This document shows positions 8,519 through 16,709 of a stretch of 64,000 nt of DNA, one piece after another. The stretch is from CAJXZP01 sp963974475 (lineage in GTDB: Bacteria > Bacteroidota > Bacteroidia > Flavobacteriales_G > Salibacteraceae). The notes under the pieces were generated by a model that was not told where the DNA came from, did not search any database, and worked only from the letters and a program-made list of their open reading frames with translations. The DNA lies in NCBI GenBank assembly GCA_963974475.1, contig CAXBCR010000016.1:11840-75839 (forward strand). Reading direction: 5' to 3'. How positions within the stretch are numbered: position 1 is the stretch's first letter; each line of letters begins with the position of its first letter. The translations under genes were made by a program, and so were the position numbers.

Positions 8519-8537
8519 TATTTGAGATAAAATAAAA

Positions 8538-9596
8538 GTGAGTAACGATTTACAACATATTGAATTTTATGATAAAGCGGTTGAATTGCTTCAATCTGCC
8601 AGACGACATGTTATTCAAGTTGTAAATAAAACCATGGTGACTTCCTACTTTGAGTTAGGTAGAATGATTGTGGTGGAAGAGCAAGGAGGACAAGAACGAG
8701 CCGGTTATGGTAAAAATATAATTAGTGATTTGTCTAAGGTACTTACAAAAGAGTTTGGAAAAGGGTTTTCGGTTACGAATATCAAACAAATGCGTAGCTT
8801 TTATTTGAGCTATCAAAAAAGTCAGACACCGTCTGACCTTTTGGGTTTTGTAAAAGGTCAGACAGTGTCTGACCTTTCTAAAGATTCTAAAACAGAGGCA
8901 TACCCAGCGTTTCATTTGAGTTGGTCTCATTACTTAACACTAATGCGGATGAATGATGTGAACGAACGAAATTTCTATGAAATTGAGTCGGTAAAAAATA
9001 ATTGGAGTGTTAGGAATTTAAAGCGTCAATACGACACTGCTTTATATACCCGACTTGTATTAAGTAGGGATAAAGAGGGAGTTAAAAAGCTTTCAAATGA
9101 AGGTTTAGTTGTTGAAAGTCCGCAAGATGCAATTAAAGACCCATACATTTTGGAATTTATTGGGTTACCTGAAAATCACCGCTATTCTGAATCGCAGATT
9201 GAACAAAAAATCATAGATAAGCTAGAACATTTTTTATTGGAATTAGGTACCGGATTTTCATTTGTGGCAAGGCAAAAAAGAATCTCTTTTGATGATAAGC
9301 ACTTTAGAATTGATTTGGTGTTTTATAATCGAACATTAAAAAGCTTTGTGCTTATTGATTTGAAAATAGGCGAATTAAACCATCAGGATATCGGACAAAT
9401 GCAGATGTATGTCAACTATTACGATAGAGAAATTAAAGCGGATGATGAGAATAAAACCATTGGTCTTATTCTTTGTAAAGATAAAAGTAAGGCAGTGGTA
9501 GAATACACTCTACCAACGGATAATACGCAGATTTTCGCGAGTAAATACCAAACTGTTTTACCATCAAAAGAGGAACTAACATTGCTTATTAAATAA
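8538..9596 (+). CDS. DUF1016 / YhcG-like PD-(D/E)XK nuclease-family protein
   Basis: A 352-residue DUF1016 protein. Residues about 8-85 form the helical N-terminal DUF1016 domain (YFELGRMIVVEEQ), FHLSWSHYLTLMRM near 125-138 is the family hallmark, and the C-terminal half is a PD-(D/E)XK-type fold with FRIDLVFYN near 256 and LIDLK near 273. The family is linked to DNA ends and mobile or defence contexts, but its role is not settled. Start is GTG at 8538. Residues about 94-113 (QTPSDL..., QTVSDL) are encoded by two palindromes inserted in frame. It sits between sufS and sufE and has no clear link to Fe-S assembly, so it looks like an inserted gene. Confidence 0.88.
   Translation: MSNDLQHIEFYDKAVELLQSARRHVIQVVNKTMVTSYFELGRMIVVEEQGGQERAGYGKNIISDLSKVLTKEFGKGFSVTNIKQMRSFYLSYQKSQTPSDLLGFVKGQTVSDLSKDSKTEAYPAFHLSWSHYLTLMRMNDVNERNFYEIESVKNNWSVRNLKRQYDTALYTRLVLSRDKEGVKKLSNEGLVVESPQDAIKDPYILEFIGLPENHRYSESQIEQKIIDKLEHFLLELGTGFSFVARQKRISFDDKHFRIDLVFYNRTLKSFVLIDLKIGELNHQDIGQMQMYVNYYDREIKADDENKTIGLILCKDKSKAVVEYTLPTDNTQIFASKYQTVLPSKEELTLLIK
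8821..8837. repeat. Palindrome embedded in DUF1016 coding sequence, copy 1
   Basis: GTCAGAC (8821-8827) and GTCTGAC (8831-8837) form a 7-bp inverted repeat with a 3-base centre. It is translated in frame as part of a QTPSDL segment and resembles copy 2 at 8853-8877, which lies 35 bases further on. Confidence 0.75.
8853..8877. repeat. Perfect 25-bp palindrome embedded in DUF1016 coding sequence, copy 2
   Basis: A 12-1-12 perfect inverted repeat centred on the G at 8865, with core GGTCAGACAGTGTCTGACC. It encodes a KGQTVSDL peptide in the linker between the N-terminal domain and the FHLSWSHY motif. Both copies keep the reading frame open, as if repeats of this kind tolerate or prefer this linker. 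Confidence 0.8.
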
Positions 9597-9602
9597 CAAG
9601 GA

Positions 9603-10034
9603 ATGACAATAAACGAAAAACAAGACGAGCTGATTGAAGAGTTTTCCATGTTTGACGAATGGATGGACAAATATGAGAACATCATTGATTACGGAAAGGA
9701 TTTAAAAGGCTTGGATGACACCGAAAAGAACGATGAAAACATTGTTCGTGGTTGTCAGAGTAATGTGTGGCTGACCGCTAAATTAGAAGGTGATAAATTG
9801 GTTTTCAATGCCGATTCGGACGCTATCATTACCAAAGGAATTATTGGGTTACTGTTAGAAATATTTTCGGGACACACCCCTCAAGAAATTGCAACTACCG
9901 AGTTGTACGCATTAGAAAAAATTGGATTAAAAGAACATCTTTCACCAAACAGAGCCAACGGTTTAGTATCGATGGTACAAAAAATAAAAATGAATGCTCT
10001 AGCGTTTCGCGCAAAGCAAAATCAAGAAAAATAA
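9603..10034 (+). CDS. sufE: SufE, sulfur acceptor and activator of SufS
   Basis: A 143-residue SufE-family protein that takes persulfide sulfur from SufS Cys365 and delivers it to SufBCD. The acceptor cysteine is Cys51 in IVRGCQSNVWL, the family signature. Length is normal. It starts 6 bases after the DUF1016 stop and ends 3 bases before sufT, so it is still part of the SUF transcription unit despite the inserted gene. Confidence 0.95.
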   Translation: MTINEKQDELIEEFSMFDEWMDKYENIIDYGKDLKGLDDTEKNDENIVRGCQSNVWLTAKLEGDKLVFNADSDAIITKGIIGLLLEIFSGHTPQEIATTELYALEKIGLKEHLSPNRANGLVSMVQKIKMNALAFRAKQNQEK

Positions 10035-10037
10035 ATC

Positions 10038-10364
10038 ATGGGAACTCCAGTATTAAACAAAAAACTTTTAGGAAACGAAATCATTCGTGTTTTAAAAACT
10101 ATATATGACCCGGAAATACCGGTGGATGTGTATGAACTAGGATTAATTTATGATGTCTTAATTAATGATGATTATTCCGTAAATATATTAATGACTTTAA
10201 CCACACCAAATTGTCCGGTGGCAGAATCCTTACCGCAAGAAATTGAAGATAAAATTGCGGGAATTCATGATGTATCTAAAGCAAATGTGGACATTACTTT
10301 TGAGCCACCTTGGACCAAAGATATGCTAAGCGAAGAAGCAATGTTAGAGTTGGGAATGCTGTAA
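10038..10364 (+). CDS. sufT: SufT-like MIP18/DUF59 Fe-S maturation protein
   Basis: A 108-residue MIP18-family (DUF59) protein. DPEIPVDVYELGLIYDV at residues 24-40 and the TTPNCP motif with Cys59 are the family marks. Members help maturation or repair of Fe-S proteins and are often last in SUF operons of Bacteroidetes and Firmicutes. It follows sufE by 3 bases and is followed by a strong bidirectional terminator at 10445-10481. A PaaD-type role is less likely because no phenylacetate genes are near. Confidence 0.92.
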   Translation: MGTPVLNKKLLGNEIIRVLKTIYDPEIPVDVYELGLIYDVLINDDYSVNILMTLTTPNCPVAESLPQEIEDKIAGIHDVSKANVDITFEPPWTKDMLSEEAMLELGML

Positions 10365-10444
10365 TAAAGATAAAATATGGATGACTAATACTATAGTCAT
10401 ATTTCCAATATAAATATATATATTCGAGTATAAAAGCTCGTGTT

Positions 10445-10481
10445 AAAGCCAGTAAAACTGCATTTTACTGGCTTTCTTTTT
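10445..10481 (+). terminator. Strong terminator shared by the SUF operon and the convergent DUF389 gene
   Basis: A perfect 13-bp stem (10445-10457 with 10463-10475, arms AAAGCCAGTAAAA) closes a 5-base loop and is followed by CTTTTT. The A-run at the other end lets it work for the reverse DUF389 gene as well, whose stop is at 10489. Confidence 0.9.
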
Positions 10482-10488
10482 GCCATAA

Positions 10489-11970
10489 TTAAGGTAGGTA
10501 TTGGCGTACCACAATAGTAGAATCATGGGTGCGAACTGGTAACCAATCTTGTATTTGATTCGTAAACATTTTTTGACTTGAAGAGCTAACGTTTTGGTTC
10601 CATTGAATAAACAGTGCAGGAACGATACGAATAGAGTCATCCTTTACTACTTCAACTTCCCCAAATCCTAAATGTGTAATTCCATTAAACATCACGTTTA
10701 ATTCCGTTGAAATTTGTTGGTAATCGTAAGAAATTAAATCCCGTTTAGAAATTTCACGAGCAAGAGAATTAATTATGGAATCTTTCCGAAAATTTTCGGT
10801 CTCTTTGTCCGCCAAAACAGCATTTAATAACGTTTTGTTTTGTTCTGCCTGCGTGGTTGAATTTTGTTTTAAATCTTGGATGATAGCAGATAACTCCTGG
10901 TCATGCACATCTTGAATAATGACTAAATGAGTGGAGGGAATTTGATAGTCTTTCAGTTTTTTATTCCAACTATTTATGGTCGTATCAGCAATCGTTTTAC
11001 CTCCAATAAGGATTTCTATTCTTGGAATTGAATCTGTCTGATAAGTGACTTTTTTAGAAATAACAAAGCTTTTAGGTTGATGGATTACTTCGGTAATAAA
11101 AAGATTAGCCTTTGATTCATACATAGATTTTCGGGTAGCGGATATAAAAAACCAAATGCTAGGCACAATGAGCACAGCGGTAAATATGTAAATCCAAATT
11201 TTAACACTACGATCCTTTTTTTTGTTTATATAATCTTGCAGGGGAAAACGAGAAAACCGGACGAATACCATGGTGGCAACACTAATCATGACAGAATTTA
11301 GTAGAAACAAATACATGGCTCCAAAGGCAAATTCTGGTTGTAAAGTTGCAATGCCATATCCCACCGTACACAGTGGTGGCATAAGAGCTGTTGCAATAGC
11401 TACTCCTGGTATAACGGTTAACCCAGTGTTTTTGCGCATACCTTCAATAGACCCTGCTAATCCACCAAAAATGGCTACTAATACATCCAAAATGGTGGGT
11501 GAAGTCCGTGTTAAAATTTCAGTATCTGCTTGATCCAAGGGGGTAATGCAAAAATATAAGCTACTTGTAACTAGCGCCACAATTACCATTAATACATAAC
11601 TTAAAAACGCATGCTTTAGTAGCCTAAACCTATTGGTTCCCAATGAAAAACCAATTCCAACAATGGGTCCCATTAACGGTGAAATAAGCATCGCCCCAAT
11701 AATGATAGCCGTAGAGTTGGCATTTAATCCGATGGATGCAATGAAAATGGAGAAAATAAGTACCCAAACATTAAACCCTTGAAATTTAGCATCTTCCGCT
11801 ATTCTTTTTGGAGCACCCTTATAATCAATCTCACCACGAATACTAATTACGCTATGAAAAAATGACTGGATAGATTCTAATAGTCCATCCATGCGCTCCT
11901 TTACATCCTGGGTTACTTCGGAAATTGATTCTGGCTCTTCGGTGGAATCTTTGTTTTTGGTAGACTTCAT
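10489..11970 (-). CDS. DUF389 (TIGR00341-type) integral membrane protein
   Basis: A 493-residue membrane protein. After a charged cytoplasmic N-terminus of about 55 residues comes a DUF389 core with six or seven hydrophobic helices, including the hallmark GAMLISPLMGPIVGIG and the glycine/proline-rich GVAIATALMPPLCTVGYG. The last 200 residues are a soluble domain, probably extracytoplasmic, with a coiled-coil-like middle. The function of the family is unknown. It lies convergent to the SUF operon and shares its terminator; its start is 95 bases from the divergent DUF2480 gene. Confidence 0.85.
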   Translation of the reverse strand: MKSTKNKDSTEEPESISEVTQDVKERMDGLLESIQSFFHSVISIRGEIDYKGAPKRIAEDAKFQGFNVWVLIFSIFIASIGLNANSTAIIIGAMLISPLMGPIVGIGFSLGTNRFRLLKHAFLSYVLMVIVALVTSSLYFCITPLDQADTEILTRTSPTILDVLVAIFGGLAGSIEGMRKNTGLTVIPGVAIATALMPPLCTVGYGIATLQPEFAFGAMYLFLLNSVMISVATMVFVRFSRFPLQDYINKKKDRSVKIWIYIFTAVLIVPSIWFFISATRKSMYESKANLFITEVIHQPKSFVISKKVTYQTDSIPRIEILIGGKTIADTTINSWNKKLKDYQIPSTHLVIIQDVHDQELSAIIQDLKQNSTTQAEQNKTLLNAVLADKETENFRKDSIINSLAREISKRDLISYDYQQISTELNVMFNGITHLGFGEVEVVKDDSIRIVPALFIQWNQNVSSSSQKMFTNQIQDWLPVRTHDSTIVVRQYLP

Positions 11971-12065
11971 ATTATTTCGTATAGATAGTGGTATTTAACA
12001 AATCCAAACCGTGCCAAGTGGTGGCTAAAGATTATTTTTACCCCACAAATTTAAGAAAATAAGTT

Positions 12066-12572
12066 ATGGCTGAAATTGTGAACAAAGTGGCAGGTAGCAG
12101 TTTGGTACAGATGGATTTAGCTGATTTTTACCCAATGGGTGAACGGGCGTCATTTGACTTGAAACCATGGCTTTTTGAAGAATTAATTCTCAAAGAAAAA
12201 GACTTTAGAACGCATGTGAAACAGTTTGACTGGTCGCAATACCAAGATAAGTATGTGGCTATTTCATGTAGCGCAGATGTTATTGTTCCTTCATGGGCGT
12301 TTTTATTGATTGCTATTTCGTTAGAACCCTTTGCCAAAAAAGCGGTGTATGGAAACCAAGAAACACTAGAAACCGTGCTTTTTGAGGAAGTGTTTGCGAA
12401 CCATGATTTCACCCAATACCAAGATGCCAAAGTAATTGTGAAGGGCTGCGGTCATTTACCCATTCCGCAACAAGCGTATGTGAGTTATTTTTCAAAACTT
12501 AAGCCTTATGCGAGTTCAATAATGTTTGGTGAACCTTGTAGTTCGGTGCCGCTGTATAAAAAGGGGAAATAG
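12066..12572 (+). CDS. DUF2480 family protein
   Basis: A 168-residue member of DUF2480, a family confined to Bacteroidetes. The conserved C-terminal run VIVKGCGHLPIPQQAYV and MFGEPCSSVPLYKK provides two well-conserved cysteines (about 137 and 159). In many flavobacterial genomes this gene is the last gene of the SUF operon; here it is on the same strand but split from sufT by the reverse DUF389 gene. A role in Fe-S biogenesis is inferred from that context only. It ends 4 bases from the convergent ATPase gene. Confidence 0.85.
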   Translation: MAEIVNKVAGSSLVQMDLADFYPMGERASFDLKPWLFEELILKEKDFRTHVKQFDWSQYQDKYVAISCSADVIVPSWAFLLIAISLEPFAKKAVYGNQETLETVLFEEVFANHDFTQYQDAKVIVKGCGHLPIPQQAYVSYFSKLKPYASSIMFGEPCSSVPLYKKGK

Positions 12573-12576
12573 ATTC

Positions 12577-13716
12577 TTACCCGCCAATAAAATCCAAATA
12601 ATTGTCGGGTGATATTACCTTAAATTCTGCTTGAGGGTAGGCCTTTTTCCAAAGCGGTGGGATTTTGACCTTTTTTTTCAGATTCCATTTTACTTCATAT
12701 CCATATAATTGTCCTCCTCTATCTTCAATCCAATCAATTTCTTGTTTTGTATGTGTTCGCCAAAAATAATTGGAGGAGTGAATTCGGGTGTATTCCTGAA
12801 ATTTTAACCGTTCGGATAAAACATAACTCTCAAACAAAATTCCTTGGTCATTTCTTAAATTCATAGGGTTGAAATTATTAATGAGTGCATTCCTAATTCC
12901 GTTATCGTAAAAAAACCATTTGCTTATTTTGGTGATTTCATTATCCAAATTTCGACTAAACCCACTCACCTTATGAATGATGAATACCTTTGTTAATAAA
13001 TCTAGATACCTATCTACCGTGGCCTTGCTCATTTGTAAATCTCTTCCTATTCCTTCTAACGATATTTCACTACCCGCTCTAAAAGCCAACATTCTCAGTA
13101 GCGAAACAATTTTGTCACGTTTCCGAATACCTTCAAAAGCCAAAATGTCTTTTAACAAATAGGAACTTACCTGTTCTTTTAAATATTGCTGTTTATCATC
13201 CCAATTATCGAATTGTTCCAATTCCGGATAGCCACCAAAAATTAAACGCTCTTGAAATTTTGAAGTGGTTTCAACATAATTTTCTTCTGCTTTAAATTCC
13301 ATTTGAGCTAATGGATAAAGCATGAAAGTTTTTTTCCTTCCTACCAATGGCTCTCCCAATTGATTGTTTAAATCAAAAACCGAAGAACCAGTTGCAATTA
13401 TTTGAATTCCATCAATAGAGTCAACCATTAACTTTAGTTTCGCTCCAATATTCGGAATTGCTTGAGCTTCATCTATCACCAATAATTGGATACTACCCAT
13501 TAATTTTTGGTAGTTTCTTGCTGATTTTTGTTTCAATAAATCATGCGTGTCTTCATCTTCCCCGTTCAAAACTAAGGCGGGTTTATTAAGTTTGGAAACC
13601 ACTTTTTTCACCAATTCGGTTTTCCCCACTCTTCTTGCACCTACTAAAACTAGGACTTTGTTGTCTTGAATACTGTTAATCAGTACATTTTCTAATGCCC
13701 TTTGTATGATTTTCAT
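12577..13716 (-). CDS. AAA ATPase with C-terminal DUF4143 domain
   Basis: A 379-residue P-loop ATPase of the widespread AAA_14/DUF4143 type. Walker A GARRVGKT is at residues 26-33, Walker B LLVIDEAQ at 78-85, a GSSVFDL sensor region near 112, a winged-helix-like block around 215-250 (ISLEGIGRDLQMSKATVDRYLDLL in parts) and a C-terminal nuclease-like fold with QEIDWIEDRGG and YEVKW. The role is unknown; such genes are scattered, multi-copy and move readily. It converges on DUF2480 with a 4-base gap. A long inverted repeat lies upstream of its start. Confidence 0.85.
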   Translation of the reverse strand: MKIIQRALENVLINSIQDNKVLVLVGARRVGKTELVKKVVSKLNKPALVLNGEDEDTHDLLKQKSARNYQKLMGSIQLLVIDEAQAIPNIGAKLKLMVDSIDGIQIIATGSSVFDLNNQLGEPLVGRKKTFMLYPLAQMEFKAEENYVETTSKFQERLIFGGYPELEQFDNWDDKQQYLKEQVSSYLLKDILAFEGIRKRDKIVSLLRMLAFRAGSEISLEGIGRDLQMSKATVDRYLDLLTKVFIIHKVSGFSRNLDNEITKISKWFFYDNGIRNALINNFNPMNLRNDQGILFESYVLSERLKFQEYTRIHSSNYFWRTHTKQEIDWIEDRGGQLYGYEVKWNLKKKVKIPPLWKKAYPQAEFKVISPDNYLDFIGG

Positions 13717-13744
13717 AATTCAAATGTACACTTTTTTATTCTGA

Positions 13745-13806
13745 AATGACGTAATTCAATTAAATTGCGCCACATGACTAACGGAATTCAATTGAATTGC
13801 GTCATT
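13745..13806. repeat. 22-bp imperfect inverted repeat upstream of the DUF4143 ATPase gene
   Basis: Arms 13745-13766 and 13785-13806 match at 20 of 22 positions with an 18-base spacer. Each arm also contains the near-palindrome AATTCAATTGAATT. The element starts 29 bases before the ATPase start codon and 80 before rfbB. It could be an operator for the ATPase gene or the scar of a fold-back element. Confidence 0.6.
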
Positions 13807-13834
13807 AGGGATGTGAGAACATCCTCAATTGATC

Positions 13835-13866
13835 TTGTGTTATACCCTTTTCTTTTAGTAGATTTG
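13835..13866 (+). promoter_or_regulatory. rfbB promoter (TTG-N21-TAgaTTTG)
   Basis: TTG at 13835-13837 and TAGATTTG at 13859-13866, 21 bases apart, match the Bacteroidetes consensus and end 19 bases before the rfbB ATG. Confidence 0.6.
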
Positions 13867-13885
13867 ACGCACCAATAAACGAACA

Positions 13886-14941
13886 ATGAGTAACAAAATT
13901 TTAATCACCGGTGGAGCCGGATTTATAGGAAGTCATGTAGTACGATTATTCGTTCAAAAATACCCTGATTCTCATATTTACAACCTGGACAAATTAACCT
14001 ACGCTGGAAACCTAGAAAACATTCGCGACATTGAAAACGCACCAAACTACACCTTTCTAAAAGGTGATATTGTGGATGCCGCGTATATTCAAAGCATTTT
14101 TGACGAATACCAATTTGATAAGGTAATTCATCTAGCTGCCGAAAGCCATGTGGATCGTTCTATTTCAAATCCTATTGAGTTTGTAATGACCAATGTGGTT
14201 GGAACTGTGAATTTACTGAATGCCGCTAAACAAATTTGGAAAGACAATTTTGAAAACAAACTATTCTACCACGTAAGTACCGATGAAGTGTACGGTTCAT
14301 TGGGTGAAAAAGGCATGTTTTTAGAAACAACAGCTTATGACCCGCATAGTCCGTATTCTGCTTCAAAAGCAAGTTCAGACCATTTTGTACGTGCATATCA
14401 TGACACGTATGGAATGCCTATTGTAATTTCAAATTGCTCGAATAATTACGGCCCTAATCAGTTTCCGGAGAAACTAATTCCACTGTTCATTAACAATATC
14501 CGTAATAACAAACCGCTTCCAGTTTACGGAAAAGGAGAAAACATACGCGATTGGTTATTTGTGGTGGATCATGCCCGTGCCATTGATGTCATTTTTCATA
14601 AAGGTCGTACTGGAGAAACCTATAATATTGGTGGCGAAAACGAATGGACAAACATTGACCTTATCAAGGTTATTTGCAAAGCTATGGATACTAAACTAGG
14701 TCGCGAACCGGGTACCTCTGAAAAGTTGATTACCTATGTTACGGATAGAGCCGGACACGATTTGCGTTATGCCATTGACTCTTCAAAATTGATGAAAGAG
14801 TTGAATTGGGAGCCATCCTTACAATTTGAAGAAGGAATTGAGAAAACCATTAATTGGTTTATGGATAATCAAGAGTGGATGGACAATATAACTTCAGGAG
14901 ATTATCAGAAGTACTACGAGGATATGTATCAAGATAGATAA
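13886..14941 (+). CDS. rfbB: dTDP-glucose 4,6-dehydratase
   Basis: A 351-residue extended SDR that converts dTDP-glucose to dTDP-4-keto-6-deoxyglucose, the first committed step to dTDP-rhamnose and other deoxysugars for surface polysaccharide. The NAD motif GGAGFIGSH is at residues 9-17, the catalytic STDEVYG at 131-137 and YSASK with Tyr157 and Lys161; SNCSNNYGPNQFPEKLIP further on is typical of RmlB. It stands alone, without rfbA/C/D in the window, with its own promoter and terminator, so it serves a pathway encoded elsewhere. Confidence 0.95.
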   Translation: MSNKILITGGAGFIGSHVVRLFVQKYPDSHIYNLDKLTYAGNLENIRDIENAPNYTFLKGDIVDAAYIQSIFDEYQFDKVIHLAAESHVDRSISNPIEFVMTNVVGTVNLLNAAKQIWKDNFENKLFYHVSTDEVYGSLGEKGMFLETTAYDPHSPYSASKASSDHFVRAYHDTYGMPIVISNCSNNYGPNQFPEKLIPLFINNIRNNKPLPVYGKGENIRDWLFVVDHARAIDVIFHKGRTGETYNIGGENEWTNIDLIKVICKAMDTKLGREPGTSEKLITYVTDRAGHDLRYAIDSSKLMKELNWEPSLQFEEGIEKTINWFMDNQEWMDNITSGDYQKYYEDMYQDR

Positions 14942-14946
14942 AACAT

Positions 14947-14975
14947 AAAAAGAGCCGTTATTAGCGGCTCTTTTT
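14947..14975 (+). terminator. rfbB terminator
   Basis: Stem AAAAAGAGCCG (14947-14957) with CGGCTCTTTTT (14965-14975), loop of about seven bases, T-run included. Its symmetrical A/T flanks also let it serve the convergent gene ending at 15006. Confidence 0.85.
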
Positions 14976-15005
14976 GGTTGGTAAAGTAGATTATTAAAAA
15001 AGACC

Positions 15006-16442
15006 CTAGAAGATGGCGTAGCTTATGGATAATTGATAGTTGTATCTAAAATTATTTGTTCCAGTCATATTTTCAATTCCCCTTTGGTTAACATAAGTAT
15101 TTGATAATTGTGAAGTTGGTAGCGGTGTTTGATTGAAATAATCATCCGAAAGAAAGGTGAATCCACCATTTAAACTTAACCTGAATTTGGGCGAAACATA
15201 ATAATAGCTATTCAGATTCATTCCGGTATTTAGGCCCGTTTTATCTGTTTTCTCATTTTTTTGGTCCCATTGCGTAGCCGATATACTTGCAAATGGACTT
15301 ACAGAAACAAACGTTCTGGTATTTGGGTAAAACCCAAGCGAATACGAAATATTTAGCATTTCAGATGCAATGGTCACGGTGTCGGAGGTAAGAAAACTTC
15401 TAGTTTTCAATCCATTATTAACCATCATTCCAGCAGATAGGTCAACTGCAAAATCAGATTGCCATGCGTAAGAAAGTGGAACTTGGTTTAGCCAACTCAC
15501 AAAAGCGTAGCCTCCGTAGTTGGAATTCTCTCTTAAAAGTTCGCTTGTTCCGGTCCTGTTCTGTTGATAATCATAACCAAAAGCATTAGCCAAGCCCATT
15601 TCAAATCGGCTACCAGAGCCACGAGAATAAATTCTACCATACCCCCAAATATCACTTAAATTGGCTGCGTATATCATATCCGCATTGTCCACTAAATCGA
15701 GATTTTGAATACCTTTATCCAGTTCTTTTAATTGATATATTCGTTTGTATCGTTTATCAAAAAAACGTTTGTAGGCTATTCTATTTGCAATTTTGGCAAG
15801 CGAGTCAATATCGGCCACTGTTGGGGCTTTTGATAAGCGATTATATTTTTCAAGTGAGATGAGCACATCCATGGCTCTTCTTGCTGCAGTTACTGGTTGA
15901 ATTCTACCGGTTCCTACCGAAAGGATAAAGGAAGGCTGAAGGGAATGAACTGATTCAATGTTCGAATTCGTTATGCTATTATTAGTACTGCTTTGGCTAT
16001 TATCCGTGTATGAATATGCAATTATTGGGTGAAAGGCTATAAATTTATTAGTGGAATTATACCACCTATTTTGACCTTGATAACTAAAGGTTAAATTACT
16101 ACTTCCTGACTTGTTAATTGATGTTGTATCTGCCGAGGAGGAGTTATAATATCCTTGATATCGAACAGATGAATATGAACTCCCTTGATAATGAGTGAGA
16201 TTAATGTAATTATTGTAACCTAATGCAAGATTACCGTTTACTCGGTTGTAATTTCTATTGCCGCTCTTGGTTCCATATCCTTCCATATCCGTGAGTACAT
16301 TAAGCTGCCTAAATTTAATATCAGGTGCCACATAGTCTCGGAGTGGATAATCTTTAATACTGAAAGTGGTAATGCTAGAGTCTTGTGCGTAGCCGGCAAG
16401 TGTGGTTAGGGCTACAAGGAGTGTGAATGCAATGTGTTTCAT
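15006..16442 (-). CDS. Exported protein of unknown function, probable outer-membrane beta-barrel
   Basis: A 478-residue protein with a signal peptide (MKHIAFTLLVALTTLAGYAQ). I do not recognise the family. From about residue 50 there are alternating aromatic/polar strands ending in F or Y, and the final residues (FRYNYQLSISYAIF) fit the C-terminal strand of an outer-membrane barrel. A charged helical insert near residues 185-250 (FFDKRYKRIYQLKELDKG) interrupts the strands. It has no operon partners: the terminator of rfbB is on one side and 267 bases of non-coding DNA on the other. Confidence 0.7.
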   Translation of the reverse strand: MKHIAFTLLVALTTLAGYAQDSSITTFSIKDYPLRDYVAPDIKFRQLNVLTDMEGYGTKSGNRNYNRVNGNLALGYNNYINLTHYQGSSYSSVRYQGYYNSSSADTTSINKSGSSNLTFSYQGQNRWYNSTNKFIAFHPIIAYSYTDNSQSSTNNSITNSNIESVHSLQPSFILSVGTGRIQPVTAARRAMDVLISLEKYNRLSKAPTVADIDSLAKIANRIAYKRFFDKRYKRIYQLKELDKGIQNLDLVDNADMIYAANLSDIWGYGRIYSRGSGSRFEMGLANAFGYDYQQNRTGTSELLRENSNYGGYAFVSWLNQVPLSYAWQSDFAVDLSAGMMVNNGLKTRSFLTSDTVTIASEMLNISYSLGFYPNTRTFVSVSPFASISATQWDQKNEKTDKTGLNTGMNLNSYYYVSPKFRLSLNGGFTFLSDDYFNQTPLPTSQLSNTYVNQRGIENMTGTNNFRYNYQLSISYAIF

Positions 16443-16661
16443 TTGAAGTATTTATTAAGGAATAAAGAATAAAATTTTGTAGATGGTAGATCGAATGTAT
16501 GCATGTTTTTGCAATGGTTTAAAATGGCGATATAATATTTAACACTAGTTATGAGACGGGTTTACAAATATGATGCCGATAATTCGGTCAAAATAAGGAC
16601 TTCGGTATAATCTTATTGAGTGCTTTTCCACGCGTTAGTAAAGGTAGATATAGGGCAAAAA

Positions 16662-16692
16662 AAATCCCGATAATCACTGATTATCGGGATTT
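16662..16692 (-). terminator. Terminator of the T9SS protein gene at 16710
   Basis: A perfect 15-1-15 inverted repeat (arm AAATCCCGATAATCA) whose reverse-strand reading ends in a run of seven T. It lies 18 bases after the stop of the reverse gene. Confidence 0.85.
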
Positions 16693-16709
16693 CAATAAAA
16701 TTAGATTGC

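Noticed and set aside
8538..9596. DUF1016 gene as a true SUF component
   Set aside because: Nothing in its motifs points to Fe-S or sulfur chemistry; only its position does, so I keep it as an inserted gene.
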